NCBI GenBank assembly: GCA_026874595.1
Contig: CM049320.1
Coordinates: 49,548,714-49,612,713, forward strand
Length of the DNA stretch: 64,000 nucleotides
Reading direction: 5' to 3'
Source of the DNA: Sipunculus nudus
Taxonomy: Eukaryota > Annelida > Sipuncula > Golfingiida > Sipunculidae
The notes below the pieces were generated by a model. That model made no database searches and had not been told where the DNA came from. It worked only from the letters and a program-made list of their open reading frames with translations. Of the stretch, positions 11,945 through 24,399 are shown piece after piece (the first letter of the stretch is position 1; each line of letters opens with the position of its first letter). The position numbers and the translations under genes were made by a program.

Positions 11945-12637
11945 AAGATCGCCGTTTTTCCGAAAGCGTCAGGGGCCAAGCATTCTTTCGGCATGTGATG
12001 ATTACAAAACTGCTCAGTTAGCAGAAAGAGTTATTGTTAATACACCACTCATTAATTTAAAGACGGCAAACGGCCTATCTGGTATGCACTGGTGTCTATT
12101 GTAATCAGATTGTCTTTGAAAGATAAGTCATTGAAATAAAAAACCTAAAAACACAAAATTACATAACAATATACAATGTGTATACACAAGTTGTTTATTC
12201 TCGTCATATCGTGTTTCCCTAAACAAGTAAACGTCAACACGTCATGCCACTGGAAAGCCTCGTATTTTTACCAAGCATAAAGACTCTCGTAACAAGGGAT
12301 GATACAAAGTTATGATTGTTACCTATTATTAGTAGTTCTGTCTTCTATGACATTGTTCTAATTGTCAAAAATATGAAGCTGGAAAATACGATACAGATAA
12401 TTGATTGGACCGGTTGCCCAGGTGTGTGCGGTTCAGTTCAATCGCCTTTGAAACATTGCGTGATGAAGCCTTTGGTGGTTACAAATAAAGACACTAAACC
12501 TACATTTACAGAAAATCTGACACAGTTCAATTACACTTAGCTGTTCCGGTCGTCCACTCGCGTGGACCATGCGTAGACACGGACTAACAAGAGAACGATT
12601 CTGCTGCATGAGGTGTGTTTCCATGTGCGCGCGTATG

Positions 12638-12638
12638 C

Positions 12639-12684
<46 letters not shown>

Positions 12685-12692
12685 GTGTGTGT
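12638..12692. repeat. (AT)n/(GT)n microsatellite
   Basis: Alternating TA and TG dinucleotides, interrupted once by TTTAT. Confidence 0.95.
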
Positions 12693-13755
12693 GTGGACTG
12701 GCAGACTTATTTATGTTAAACAGGCCTTCCACAAAAGGGCAAGGTCGTTTTGCCCCGAATCTTTGAGTTCACGCAGACCATATGCGTTAAAATCGCTCCT
12801 ATGGCGATTTTCACGCATATACGCACATACGCATTAACTGACGCTCACATGATAACCTCCTAGTTACAAATCCAAATGAGAGATTTTTTCAAGCATATAT
12901 ACGCGCTCAAGGAACCCGTTTAGGGTTTATGGCGTCACAATGACCCCCACAAAGCATACACGATTTACATACACCAGCGGTGTCGGTAAACATGTTCTGA
13001 GGAGGGTAATGTAGACAGTTCAAATATGTTGGATTAGAAATGTTTTAAAGCAAATATACAAAAATGGGTGTTTTTCAGGTAAGGACTTTACGGATTAAGT
13101 GATATTAAGCAAATATGTTCAACTGAAATGTAACAAACTTTGGTTATAAAGTTTGAAAGTCAAGCGCCAACATGTGTATCACTCGTTGACGTAAACAAGC
13201 CATATTTGGCATATATAGGCTCATGAATATGCATATGGGAAAAACCATAAAAGCCCCAGCGTCATCTCCAATTGGTCAGTGCAGTCACTGCCTTCAAGGG
13301 AGCAGATTAGCGTTAGCACTCATATGATTCCTCCCTGCTGGAATCCAGAGAGCTGTTCTTCCATTTCGGGGAACATTTCCCCCAATGCGAGGAAAATGTT
13401 CCTCAAGACCAGAGGAAAGGCTCCTGTGTAACCACTGAGGTGGAAAAATATCTTTATGGTAGCGTTAGTTTTAGGCAAGCAAAACTGGGGCAGATATCTT
13501 TATTCGAAAGCTATGGGAGGTGCCTAGCTAGCTCGGCTCACACCCCGCCAATATCCCGGCGCCCGGTCTATTTATATGCAATCCGACGACTAATTCACTA
13601 CATTCAGAATGGGACGGTAGGTCGCACAAAGCACACAGCACACAGCACAAAGCACACAGCACACAGCACAAAGCACACACAATATACAGGCTATTTTTGA
13701 CAAACTTTCGGTAAAATAAACAACGACAGACGTTCTAGAATTTTGAAGTTGCTAT

Positions 13756-13775
13756 TAGTTTATTCTTTTTATTTT
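13756..13775 (-). terminator. Polyadenylation signals of gene 2
   Basis: On the minus strand two AATAAA hexamers lie at 13759-13764 and 13768-13773, about 170-185 bases after the stop codon of gene 2. This supports reading exon D (13943-14242) as the last exon. Confidence 0.6.
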
Positions 13776-13942
13776 GTCTCCTCCATTGTCTTGACTTTGC
13801 ATATCAAACGAATGCAAAAATGAGGCCTAATAACACATTACTTCAAAGATAATTACAGCTCAGCGGTTAAATTATATACCTGTGAAATAGAATGCGTTAC
13901 ATATGTCTTTGATCCTGTTTCTGTAACAGAGCCAAAAGACGC

Positions 13943-14242
13943 CTACATATGTTGCACTACTTTATAATTGCTTGTGCCTGAGAGGTCAAGGCCACGCACG
14001 TTAAGGTTCACTGTTCCCCGGATGTAACTGAGTGCGAGTCCGAGCGACTGGAAGCAGGGATCCAGCATTATCCGAAATGTAACACGCAATGGCCCCGCCC
14101 AGAACCAGCCGAACGCGAAGCAAATCTTCAGAAATGGCTGTATCAAGTTGACGGTGAAGAAATCAATCAGTCCAAAAAATTTTCCGAAGAAAGGAACAAG
14201 GAACACTCCTGTCACCAACGTCAGCAGATAGAAGGTGGACAG
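13943..14242 (-). CDS. Gene 2, last exon (D): membrane segment and C terminus
   Basis: An acceptor ending GGTTTTCAG precedes LSTFYLLTLVTGVFLVPFFG, and the frame runs 99 codons to TAG at 13943-13945. The first 20 residues are a strong transmembrane helix; the following IDFFTVNLIQPFLKICFAFG and FWAGPLRVTFRIML segments are hydrophobic or amphipathic and could be a second and third membrane element. The phase fits exon C (16208-16321). Polyadenylation signals follow. I do not recognise the family. The last about 20 residues (GLDLSGTSNYKVVQHM) are soluble. Confidence 0.65.
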   Translation of the reverse strand: MSTFYLLTLVTGVFLVPFFGKFFGLIDFFTVNLIQPFLKICFAFGWFWAGPLRVTFRIMLDPCFQSLGLALSYIRGTVNLNVRGLDLSGTSNYKVVQHM

Positions 14243-15051
14243 CTGAAAACCAACTTTCGATAATAAATACAAATATTGTATTTTATTTATTTTGTACTTC
14301 TATTGTCTATCAGGTTCGTTAAATGACACAATGTGTACATGAAAGTACGTAAGAGGGCCATCTAAAATGTCACATATGTATACCTGCTACTTCAGATATA
14401 TATATATATATATATACCCAGGAATACCAAGCAGATGTATATAAAACTAAACTATAAGGAATGCAGCCCTTGTGTGAAGCCTGCTCATGTTTTTGTTAAA
14501 TAAATTGAATTTGTGTTAAACACTGTTAGCAAGCAAGTTGTTAATATCTGTATTGTGTTCAAATATCAATGCCGCCATTCGCATTGAATATATCAACTTC
14601 TTGCATTTGGGCTTGCGTAACAGATTATTAATTTTAAATGAGGCTTTTTATATCAATTATTAATGATGAGATATTCACTGATTATAAATTTAATTAGATG
14701 ACAACAAGTATGGTCTTTGATTTTTTTTTATAATTGCAGAACTAAATAATGACAAATTATAACCTAATCATCATTACGTGTAAATTTAGAATAGGGAAAA
14801 ATTAGAGGGGTGTAATCAATCGAATATTCCCAGGGGAATCAGTATTTCAGCTGTAATTTAATCAAATTTATCAAATATTGGTGAGTTATTGTTTTTTTAA
14901 TGATAATCACTATCCACAAAAATATTTAACTTTTTGAATTTGCAATTTCTTACGTTATGGGTTTAACATAAAACCCCAAATAAATATCCGACTTTTCTAA
15001 ATAATTATTCTCATTTAAAAGTGAAGCAGCTCTTATAGGTGCAAATGTTGC

Positions 15052-15054
<3 letters not shown>

Positions 15055-15112
<58 letters not shown>
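15055..15112. repeat. (AT)n microsatellite
   Basis: About 28 AT units inside an intron of gene 2. Confidence 0.97.
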
Positions 15113-15114
<2 letters not shown>

Positions 15115-15750
15115 CTTCAGTAGACATTGCATAAGCTTCACACATTATAATACTAGTATTATATCAAACAGAAGGCACTGAATTAATGCAATGATATAAA
15201 ATGCAGATGTATATATTTTCAGAGAGTGCACCCAACATTCAACTTAATTCCACAACCAGTGCAGACATCAGCTTGTAAACCTCCCACGAAGTCAAAATCG
15301 ACCCTGTTCAGTTATTTCACCGCTTCGCCAAGGAACACCAAGAAGATGGGTCCTAATGATCCTCACAGGACAGAAATGGACGCATCTACAGCTGATATCG
15401 TCAACCCTTTCATACTTGTCCAGTCTTGTCAAGCTTTGCGATATTCTTCATGCGTGCCTTATTTCATGTATAAAGTCCTACTTAGATTATTTTGTTTGAC
15501 ATGCTTTCCTTTCTATTTAATTATTGTATATGTTTTCATGTATTTTCATAATAGTAATCAAGCTTTGTGAAAAAAAACTGTAATCTTGCGTATTATCGCT
15601 ACACTAACTGCTAAAAGTACTCATGGGTACATTTGGAGTACCCGATACTTGTACTCGAGTATTTTGTAAGTACGCAGTACTCGTACTCGGGTATTTTCAT
15701 TGTACTCCGACACATTTTACATCGCACGAGACACTTCAAGACCACGACAC

Positions 15751-15935
15751 GGCAGTCTCCAGACACATAACGACCATAAAATGGGCAGTCTCTAGACACA
15801 TAACGACCACAATGCGGGCAGTCTCCAGGCATTTTTCGACCACAAGACGGGCACTCTCCAGACATTTAGAGACCAGAAACGGGCAGTCGCGAAACCCTTT
15901 ACGACCTCAAAACGGGCAGTCTCGAGACCTGACAA
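15751..15935. repeat. 33-bp minisatellite, about six copies
   Basis: The word GGCAGTC (or a close variant) recurs at 15751, 15784, 15817, 15850, 15882 and 15915. Each unit reads roughly GGCAGTCTCCAGACAC followed by a spacer with CGACCA. The unit length is a multiple of three, so frames stay open on both strands; these are not genes. Spacers are not distinct from repeats, so this is not a CRISPR array. Confidence 0.9.
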
Positions 15936-16207
15936 AAGAGACGTTGCGTGATAACAATATAGTGCCACTACTATTAGTTATAAAACACAGATGATTCACT
16001 CCGAATGATGGGCCAATCTGAATTCTGAAAATACATGGCCTTGCACCTGCGACAAGTGGTGTTTCGGAGAAAAAATAATCCACTATGTTTTGGGAGTAAT
16101 GACATGGTTTTTGGTTTTAAAAGCTAAATCGAGCATCCTTTTTATTAGTTAACTTTCAGAAAGATAAATGATGTTTAATGTTGATGTGACACTAAATAAT
16201 ACTTTAC

Positions 16208-16321
16208 CTTGAAGCAGCCATACATGCGGCGGAACACCAGCTCTCTTATTTCGTGCATTTTACCTGCTACTTTGCCTTGTTTGTAGAACTCTGGTGCAGC
16301 GAATACCTCACTCCAGTCAGT
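16208..16321 (-). CDS. Gene 2, exon C
   Basis: The acceptor CTCCCTCAG and the donor AAG|GTAAAG bound a 114-base exon of 38 codons in phase 0-0. It encodes DWSEVFAAPEFYKQGKVAGK followed by a basic stretch ending RRMYGCFK, which would lie on the cytosolic side just before the membrane helix of exon D. The exon is open only as part of a joined reading with exons B and D. The family is not recognised. Confidence 0.7.
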
Positions 16322-18998
16322 CTGAGGGAGCAAACACGTAAACGATAAAATAAGCTTATATATTTATAATATAATAAAGAATCAAACATTTGGTCAGATA
16401 CATATACTTCTACATAATCTACTTCTTCTAATTAAATGGTCAATTGGCTTAACTGGTGTGGTTTGCAACGGTACATGTTTTAGTTGCTTGCTATGCACAG
16501 CAGCAACTTGTACAAAATTATGTTACTGTAAACATTGTTGATTATTATATTATAAGTAACCTTGCGGTACAGCTCTAGTTCTATAACACAGAGCATTCTG
16601 GCAGCGTGTATTCAACAAATTTAAAAACATGACTCAATATACAAAACTTAAAAAATCCTCCTGACAAGTAAACATTTATTGCCCATAATTAAAATGGGTT
16701 TTCTAATGAGATTTCTTAAATGTGTGGAAGTGATGTGAAAATCTCGATACTAGAAATATGTTGCAATGTCTTATGGGTTTACAAAAAAAAGGAAAACATA
16801 ATTTTGGTGACAGAATTATTTGGAAAGCGTAGGAATTATCTGGTACCAATAGGCTAAGTTATGCACTTTTGTCATCAGTTGTGTACCTACAATCAGTCAC
16901 CCTGAAGGGTTCTTCACACTGACATCATGCAGTTATTTGATGTCAAATCGAAGCATTATTAAGTGTGATAGGTATATATCTGATGACTTGATTCAAATGG
17001 GGAACAGTTTTATGTAAAAATAACGTATGTTTTAACATATATAATGCTTTGTCTGCATGTGACAAGGTTTCATATTTACCTTTTAAAATAATGAATTTCT
17101 CTGTTTTAATATCAATAATGTATCGATAATTGGTCACCCGACTTTTGTTTGGAAACGAAATTCAACAGATATTAATAATCATAGGTATCAAAAAATGAAA
17201 TAAAACACACAAAAATGGCATGACCTCTGTGATACTTAAGTATATGTTGAATCATATCACATTCTAACATTACTGGCGATATATATAGTAACTCCTACCT
17301 TCATGCATCTGTTATTCTTCAAATCTATTTGCCTATTGGGCGTGTATTTTGCAAGAATATCAGCAAATAATTTGCAAATATAAGAGAAAAAAAAATCTTC
17401 TTACTTCATGTTTATTAGGCATAGGCAGGCAAATATTCATATTTCTGGTTATTCTTTTTTTGGATGGAGGTAACCTCTTCCACTTTTTTAAAGCTTGCTT
17501 AACTATTGCTATGTACATTTGCAGAGTTCCATTTCGGTTTCGGACTACGTGACAGGAGCTTATACCCGGTTATCCTGGTGTCAACCAGGATCGGTGTACC
17601 ACTCCTGCGGGTGCTCTGTGTGTGTCATCCCCATTATTAGGTAATAAAACCGAGCAACCCCCGAAAGGCGCACTTGTTTGTGAGTGAAACATGACTGTTG
17701 AACATTCTGTGTTTGGGTTGACCGTGAAAAAAATATCTACGTTCTGTTTACTTTAATATTTCTAATTACTTGAAACTATTTATTTGATGTGCTTTGTCGC
17801 AACCTTCAGTATCTCAAAGCGTTGAAAACAACAATAAAATGTGCAAACATACAGTTGTAGTAGATGCGTGGTTACCTAGGATCACAGTGTTGATACTGAA
17901 CTTTGCAAGCATTGCTGAGAAATGTTTAGTGTGAATTTTCAGATAAAAAAAAACTACTATACAGATTTATAGGTAAATGAGATTTTATTTATCCGTAACA
18001 CACGTCAATTTTTAATCCAATGGGAGGTAACTATTTGCCTTAACATAAGAGCAAATGTAGGTGCCACAGATATTTGGTGACCAACAATATGACTGATCAG
18101 AAAGCACACACATTTTTAGGGATTGCTGAGAAATATTAGTTTTAGTGTGAATGTTCACTGTCAATGGGCTTATACTGTCAATATGTCGCAAATTAAGAAA
18201 TTGCGGGGCTCTCATTCCTCTAGACAAGAACACATGTTTCAATAAACGTTTCTCTTGTATTACCCTTCCAGTTTAAAACATTTGTTTGAAAAAGAGTGGG
18301 GGAAATATTAAGGTGGCATTATCAGTGTTGTAAAACTGATGAAGTTATTCCTCTGAATAAATTAATTTTCATGGCGATCAATATGGCTATTACTACGAAA
18401 TTTGAGCTTCTTTATGAAATGAATTAATAAAGACAATTGAAAGGTCCCTGACATGTTAGTCTTAATGAAATCTCAGTGGGAGTGCCAGGATCTGAAGGCA
18501 AAATGTTCTCGGTTTAATGTTGTCAATTGTGCCCGTGTACCGCCCCGGCGACACGACAAAGGACTCATCCAAAGTTATAGCCAAGCATTTCTGATAGTAA
18601 GCTCTAGCTGTATAAACAAAAGTTAAAAACCTAAAAATCTCACCACCAGTCATATAATTAATAAAGCCCAAGTTTCCATGTGTTTGTAATCATATACGGT
18701 AATCATTCATTATCCTACAAATATGTCTTATTCAATGGTTATTCGTATGTTCATTTTAATCTAAATTTCACTAAAAATATTTATCAATTGCACCAAATAA
18801 CTTTGAAAAAAAAACTTCCAGCTTCTGAGGGGGCTCATCCTCCTCAGACACCTCCTTTTCGCGTCAGCGTGAGTATTGGCACGACAGCGACAATCATACT
18901 CCCACATGAAAAAATCTTTTCAACGCCACTGCAATTATTCTCTTTGTTACCAGTGGCGTAGGGAGGTCTTCAGACCGGGGGGGGGGGGGGGATGGTCA

Positions 18999-19001
<3 letters not shown>

Positions 19002-19054
<53 letters not shown>

Positions 19055-19092
19055 TATATGCGTGTGTTCATATGTATATATATATAAATACG
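19002..19092. repeat. (AT)n/(GT)n microsatellite
   Basis: Three AT blocks separated by GT-containing words, preceded by a (G)n tract. Confidence 0.95.
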
Positions 19093-21040
19093 TGTGTGGG
19101 TGTTTGTGTGCTAGGGAAGTTCATTGTATAATAGTATATAGTGATCAAAAAATAAAAATTGTACAATTTGCAACATGAAAAATTGTACAATCGTGCATGT
19201 TTATAACACTCAGTCTATCTCTCTACTTTCAGCAATAAACAAATTGTTCTGCACATTATTTCATGACAGAAATATTTTGTATTTTGTTTCTGATTAAATT
19301 ATAACCATGCGAATCGATTATCATAAGATCAGGTATAGATATCATGTTGATCATGACAGTATACACTGCTACATGACTTAGAATAGAACTAGTATCATGT
19401 ATCCCTTTCAGCATTTAAGTCTAGAATAAGTGACATTGTTAATGAACAAATAAATGAATCCACAACTTTATGAATAAACCAATAAACAGATACATGATAA
19501 ATCACTCGAAAATAATCATAATATCAAAAACGATAATAGATAAGAAACAGGGTAAAATTAAAATTATCAAAATTATATTCCTTATCAACCTAGAGCTATG
19601 CAGAAAATTAAATGCTAAGCAAAATCTGTTTACAAAGCTTGAATAAAAGGGTTTTATAAAGCACGGTAAATAATGAAATAAGACCCAATGGGTTGTCGGA
19701 AGTAAACTCTATAGATATATTCTTATCATCATTCGAGTCATTTCTTATTATGGCATGTGATGATGATCATATGGCGGAATCATACTTCTTATTCTCTTAA
19801 CGATGCAGTAGTATATGAACGCTTTAAGTGGTAGATGTCGCAGAAGTTTCTTGTTATCTAGCAAAAGGAATGCCCGAATGTTTGGCGCCTCCTCTCCCTT
19901 CTGTTCGCGAATTTGAAACGAAGTTAGTCTTTGATATGTATATAACATGAGGCTGAAGTTTTAAGTTTGCTTAAAATTTCCATGTTAAAGGTAAACTTTG
20001 ACATGTGTGTCAATGCATTGTGTGTCTTCGACTTTTAAGACAGATGGAAAATTGAAAATTTACAAAGTTATATACCCTGGTAAAAATTATGTAAAAAATT
20101 AAATCCCAGCCTCTCTGATCCACTGTTTTTGACCCAAACTAGATATTTCAAATTGATAAATACATGTTACTCTAATGTTTAGGCGTTTTCATAGCTACAT
20201 ATAAAAGTAATAAAATTGTTATTACAACTGAGATTAACATAACTCTCTGTTATATAGTCTAAAATACATAACTATGCCTGTTAGTTAAAGAATTCTTTGG
20301 TATCCTATGCATTACACAATTTATAAACTATGTCTGCAATGACCTCTTGTATTGGAACGATTTTAAAGATATGATTTTCCTTCAATAAAATTTTTAAAAA
20401 TTTGAAATAGACTTATTTATTTTGCCTATTCAATCAACAAACTAGAGAACCTAAAGCAAAGAATGATGTATGTATAATGAAGATACCGTAAATTTATTTA
20501 TTTTTATTAGATTGTTTACTTTTTTGTTGGTTTACCGTGCTTTTTGCCGAATGCATTATAAATTTTGAGAATGGGTTATTTGTAGAATAATTAAACATAT
20601 TATATATATAATTCATATGATTAATAGATTATCATATAGCTATAGAGCTATGGAGGATCTAGTCTGCATATTAAATCGTATACTTAATAGTAATTACGGT
20701 CAGACTGTAATTGAATATTATGAGCGTATCTCCATTGCAGAAACAAAATATACGGAAACCTGTGGTTAACGAATTAACGATGCTTGAATGCTTGACAACG
20801 CGAGACAGTTGTTAATTCTAATACCTAAACTCGTTCATTATAAATATTATTACTATTAACTGGCATGTATTGCGTAATTACTATGGTTTTCCTTTTTCCC
20901 CATAGAAACCGGGGGGGGGGGGATGATTGTACAGACCCCCCCCCCCCACCCCACCCCCCACACCTAGATTTCTGGGGGGCATGCATCCCCATCCCCCCCC
21001 TCCCCCCGCTTTCTACGCCCCTGTTTGTTACAAAGAAAAA

Positions 21041-21255
21041 GGGATGTCTAGAGATGATTATTGTGAGTTCCATATTCAAAAGAGGGCTGTCTGTTTATTG
21101 TGAGTTCCGTATTTCAAAGGATGTCTGTCTGGAAATGTATATTGTGGGTTCCGTTTTTTTAAAAAGAGGGCTATCTAGGAGTGGGATTTGTGATTTCCGT
21201 ATTTCAAAAGAGGGCTGTCTAGAAGTGGTGATTGTGATTTCCGTAGTTCAAATGT
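21041..21255. repeat. 45-50-bp tandem repeat, five degenerate copies
   Basis: Repeated words GAGGGCTGTCTAGA, ATTGTGA and TTCCGTATTTCAAA recur every 45-50 bases. The 188-codon plus-strand open frame over this region translates the repeat and a C-rich tract and is not a convincing gene. Confidence 0.8.
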
Positions 21256-21948
21256 GTGTGACGTACTTTTGTCGATTGTCCCCTTACATTACTTTCTCCA
21301 AACAAGGCCCTGTGTGTTATTATGGTGACTGTTTTTGTTTCTGCCAGGTGATTATTAGATCCATCATCAGATATCACATCATTCATCTGTTGTGTGAGAC
21401 ATTTCTGTTTATTTTAACAGTGCCAAGCTGAGGTTATTTACTTGCCATAAATCAATCATAAGATTGATTCTGGGGTGGTTTTGATGTCTAAAAGTCTAAA
21501 CTGTTTTGCTTCTTCACACCTAAATAAAGTATCAAATCTGAAGCTTGCATCGTAACTTGTTCATTATATGAACGGAATACTTTTCCAGTATCGGAAAAGT
21601 AATTGAAAAGGTTTGTGTCTGGTACACCATGAACATCATAATACATGCCAAGCTTGATGTCGAATCTTGCCACCCCATGTGGCAGCATCATATACGTTAT
21701 AATTTGCTGCAGTATTTGCAGTTGTCTTGTCTGCCACACGTAACACTCATGCTTAGCTTCATATCCTATGATTATTAAAAGTACTGCACCCAAATTCAAC
21801 ATATGATAAAGTATAATGACAATTTTAGTTTATGATTGTAGGACAGGTGGATAATTCAGAGTGTTAAGTCACATGTAAGCCTACATAAATTAAAACTGTG
21901 TTTTTGGTGTTTCTTTGGCCTTTTCCTTACACTTGCTGTCACACTCAC

Positions 21949-22055
21949 CGAGACGGGGGAGGGCAGGTGGAAGCTCACATAATCACTCTTGTCCATGGTT
22001 TTCTCTGTGTGAAGATCCGGGACAGATATCGAGTGTGACGACTCCGAGTCGATGG
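21949..22055 (-). CDS. Gene 2, exon B: polar linker
   Basis: The acceptor TCAATCCCAACAG and the consensus donor TCG|GTGAGT bound a 107-base exon. The frame gives IDSESSHSISVPDLHTEKTM then DKSDYVSFHLPSPVS, a hydrophilic, Ser/Asp-rich linker that could be phosphorylated. The phase (two bases in, phase 0 out) fits exon A upstream and exon C downstream. Confidence 0.7.
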
Positions 22056-22350
22056 CTGTTGGGATTGAACAAATGCAACAATTTTGTGAGCTGTAGAAAA
22101 ATGTTAAAGGGGGTCATGCAATTAAAATTATGCATAATACCAATTAATATATATTGCGCTAAATCTATTACATCTTAAAAAATAATCATGGGGCATGCCC
22201 CTTAGCAGATCTGACACGCTACTAAATTCTATAGCAGATGCAAATTTGCTGTAAGGAAATGTTAACCATTGTATGAAAGTAAAATTGTTATAACTTTTGA
22301 CACTTAAAAGTGAAATATGCCATTACGTTTGGCAGGTAATTGGTTTACAC

Positions 22351-22425
22351 TGGTGGCGTCACCAGCAGCGAACATGACCATGCACGTCACAAGATCAATA
22401 TTCCTGTAGTAGCTGGTGTAGGAAG
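22351..22425 (-). CDS. Gene 2, exon A
   Basis: The acceptor ACGGCTGCAG and a weak donor GCCACCA|GTGTAA bound 75 bases encoding SYTSYYRNIDLVTCMVMFAA then GDAT. The MVMFAA part is mildly hydrophobic. The donor is chosen because only this position keeps the frame into exon B. Exons further upstream must exist; a candidate at 26397-26459 does not match in phase, so at least one exon is missing. Confidence 0.5.
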
Positions 22426-22829
22426 CTGCAGCCGTAACCGTTCATATACAATGAGAGTGAAATGTAATAGTCCTAATTTAGGCCCAAGCTATGCTTACGT
22501 TTACATGATGAATACTTAGCTGCTGCCACATTGTTTTTTTTTTAAATCCGACTACCCACAAACACAAATTTTATAATACACGTTCTCAAATAAGGAAAAA
22601 CCGCATCTATATAATTAATACGGAATTGGGTTTTTTTTCTAAACCACGGTTTACCTGCTTCCGTTCTGATTTGACTCTCCGAATTCGGCAGACGTATCGG
22701 TGGTGCGCTCTTCTAGGACAAGTTTGTTTTATTTTGCGGGATAATGCCCTATTAAGCTGAATGATTAATAATTTTAATATTTCCCCATAAGATGCCCTTA
22801 TTTCTTTTGTGGTGCAAGGTCCTCCACGC

Positions 22830-23645
22830 CTGTGACGCTTTTTAAGGAGGCGCCTCGGGGATTTTCACTGGCCTGTCAAGACCGTGGCCAGAGCGCATGT
22901 CCTGCCCGAAAGGCATTTCCGTGCAATACGCGGTCACGCAGGTCCACTATAATCCCCATTGATCCCCCATATCCATTATAATGCCTCTAAAGGAATTGTT
23001 TTCTCTCTCAAAAGGAAGTAAAGGTTTTTAATCCAAAAACCACATGACTCCGCTTTCAATGCGAGGGCTTTTCAGTTTGGTCAACACTGGGCACTGAGTC
23101 CAGCGATGTGACTACCGTTTGACTCAATTTTATGGGTTACAGGTATGTTTATTTTTATACATTCAAAAGTATCTTTCCATGATAACTATGGTTTCAAAAG
23201 TTCGGCCAAGTCATGTGTTTTATGAAGTAATTTTTTTCCAAAAAGAAGCCCCACTACTTGATTATCATTCGGTTTGGGTGGGGGGGGGGGTCACATATGT
23301 GTTAAGATCCTTTGTCTGTAGGGACGGTGAAACATGAAAAAATATCACCAGTACATCTTTAATTTGATAACAAACTAGAATCTGTAGTCAGGGCGTACAG
23401 ACCTCCATGCACCAGAATCTTCTTTAATATCAGTCATGTGTTCACGTGTATGCGTTTCATGTGTGAACACTGTCATGCTTGAGTTACCTTGCGAGTGGAA
23501 GAACAAATAAATACGAATGGAATGGTCCTTTGTCATAATGGTTTATAAGAATATATATATTGTGGTGATTCTTATTACCTCAAAAATGAAATGGACTGTT
23601 GATGTGTCTTTACCCTAACCCTCTGCAAATGTTTAGCCAAACATT
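22830..23645. repeat. Tandem duplication, first unit
   Basis: Shared with 23646-24355 in the same order: a GACGCTTTTT-AGGAGGCG word, a TCAAAAGGAA word, the stretch ACAGGTATGTT...AAGTATCTTTC, a poly-G tract (about 23280), and an ATATATATTGTGGTGATTC-like tail. No coding sequence is seen. Confidence 0.75.
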
Positions 23646-24355
23646 TTTCGCTTGTCACGCTTTTTCAGGAGGCGACCTGTATTCCCTACTGACTACCATT
23701 TCCATTATATTGCCTGCTAAGGAATTTAACTCTGTCAAAAGGAAAAAGTTAAGATTTTAAATTCAAGCGCGGAACACTTGTTCACATGAATCTTTTAAAA
23801 GAAAGCACTTTTCCGTGGAGTTGACACAAAGAGCTGGGAATCTTAACACGATCACTGTTTTATAGGTTTACAGGTATGTTGATTTTTACACATTTAGAAG
23901 TATCTTTCAATAACAACCATGGTTTTAATAGTTCAGCCGATTCATGTGTTGTTTGAAAAAAATAGTTTTTTTTTTCAAAAGGAAGCCCGTGGGGGAGGGG
24001 GGGGGGGGGTTGGGTTGCACACACTGCTAAGGGTCTTCAATCTCTTGGGGACTTTGAAACCCCCGCCAGAATCTACTAATCAGGCGTTCGTTCATACGTG
24101 CGCGTTTCAAGTAAAACATTGTCATGGTTCAAAAACACGGGTTCACCAGGCGAGTGGCAGAACAATTTCAAATGGGCGGCACATGGGCGGCTTCTACTCG
24201 GGGACAAAGGTAAAGCCCTTAATTATTATTCCTTTGTGGATTGTGATTATGGCACGTAAGAAAAATATATATTATAGTGATTCCGATTACCTCCAAAAAT
24301 GTAATCGATTACGGATGCAGTTTTACTCTACCCCTCTACAAAGTTTCAGCAAAAT
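23646..24355. repeat. Tandem duplication, second unit
   Basis: Diverged direct copy of the preceding unit, including the poly-G tract at about 24000. The two together form a tandem pair of roughly 0.75-kb units. The 155-codon open frame at 23919-24386 runs through the poly-G tract and is not supported. Confidence 0.75.
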
Positions 24356-24399
24356 CTGTATATTACATTTTGCGTTAATTTGCTGAAAGACAATGCAAC

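Larger units (their letters stand above)
10557..13755. other. Intergenic region without a supported gene
   Basis: No exon, RNA gene or retroelement domain was recognised. It holds long (AT)n tracts at 11855-11941 and 12638-12692, a CA-rich tract near 13620-13690, and a more GC-balanced stretch at about 13200-13440 with CCAAT and TATA-like words. That stretch could be a promoter or the end of another repeat; no transcript direction can be shown. Confidence 0.5.
14243..16207. other. Gene 2 intron C-D
   Basis: Intron inferred from the splice sites of the neighbouring exons. It contains (AT)n tracts at 14396-14416 and 15055-15112 and a 33-bp minisatellite at 15751-15935. An open frame at 15226-15570 shows no motif and is not supported. 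Confidence 0.55.
16322..21948. other. Gene 2 intron B-C
   Basis: A long intron with no supported exon. It holds an (AT)n/(GT)n tract at 19002-19092, G/C homopolymers at about 18979-18990 and 20909-20950, and a 45-50-bp tandem repeat at 21041-21255. Open frames at 19748-19948, 20865-21431 and 21488-21802 lack both motifs and splice signals. Confidence 0.5.

Noticed and set aside
1707-12800. Open frames of alternating Tyr-Ile on both strands
   Set aside because: They translate (AT)n microsatellites; no gene is implied.
15751-15935. CRISPR-like array of 33-bp units
   Set aside because: The whole unit is repeated with no unique spacers, and the DNA is eukaryotic; it is a minisatellite.
20865-21431. 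188-codon plus-strand frame
   Set aside because: It is made of a C-rich tract and five degenerate 45-50-bp repeats.
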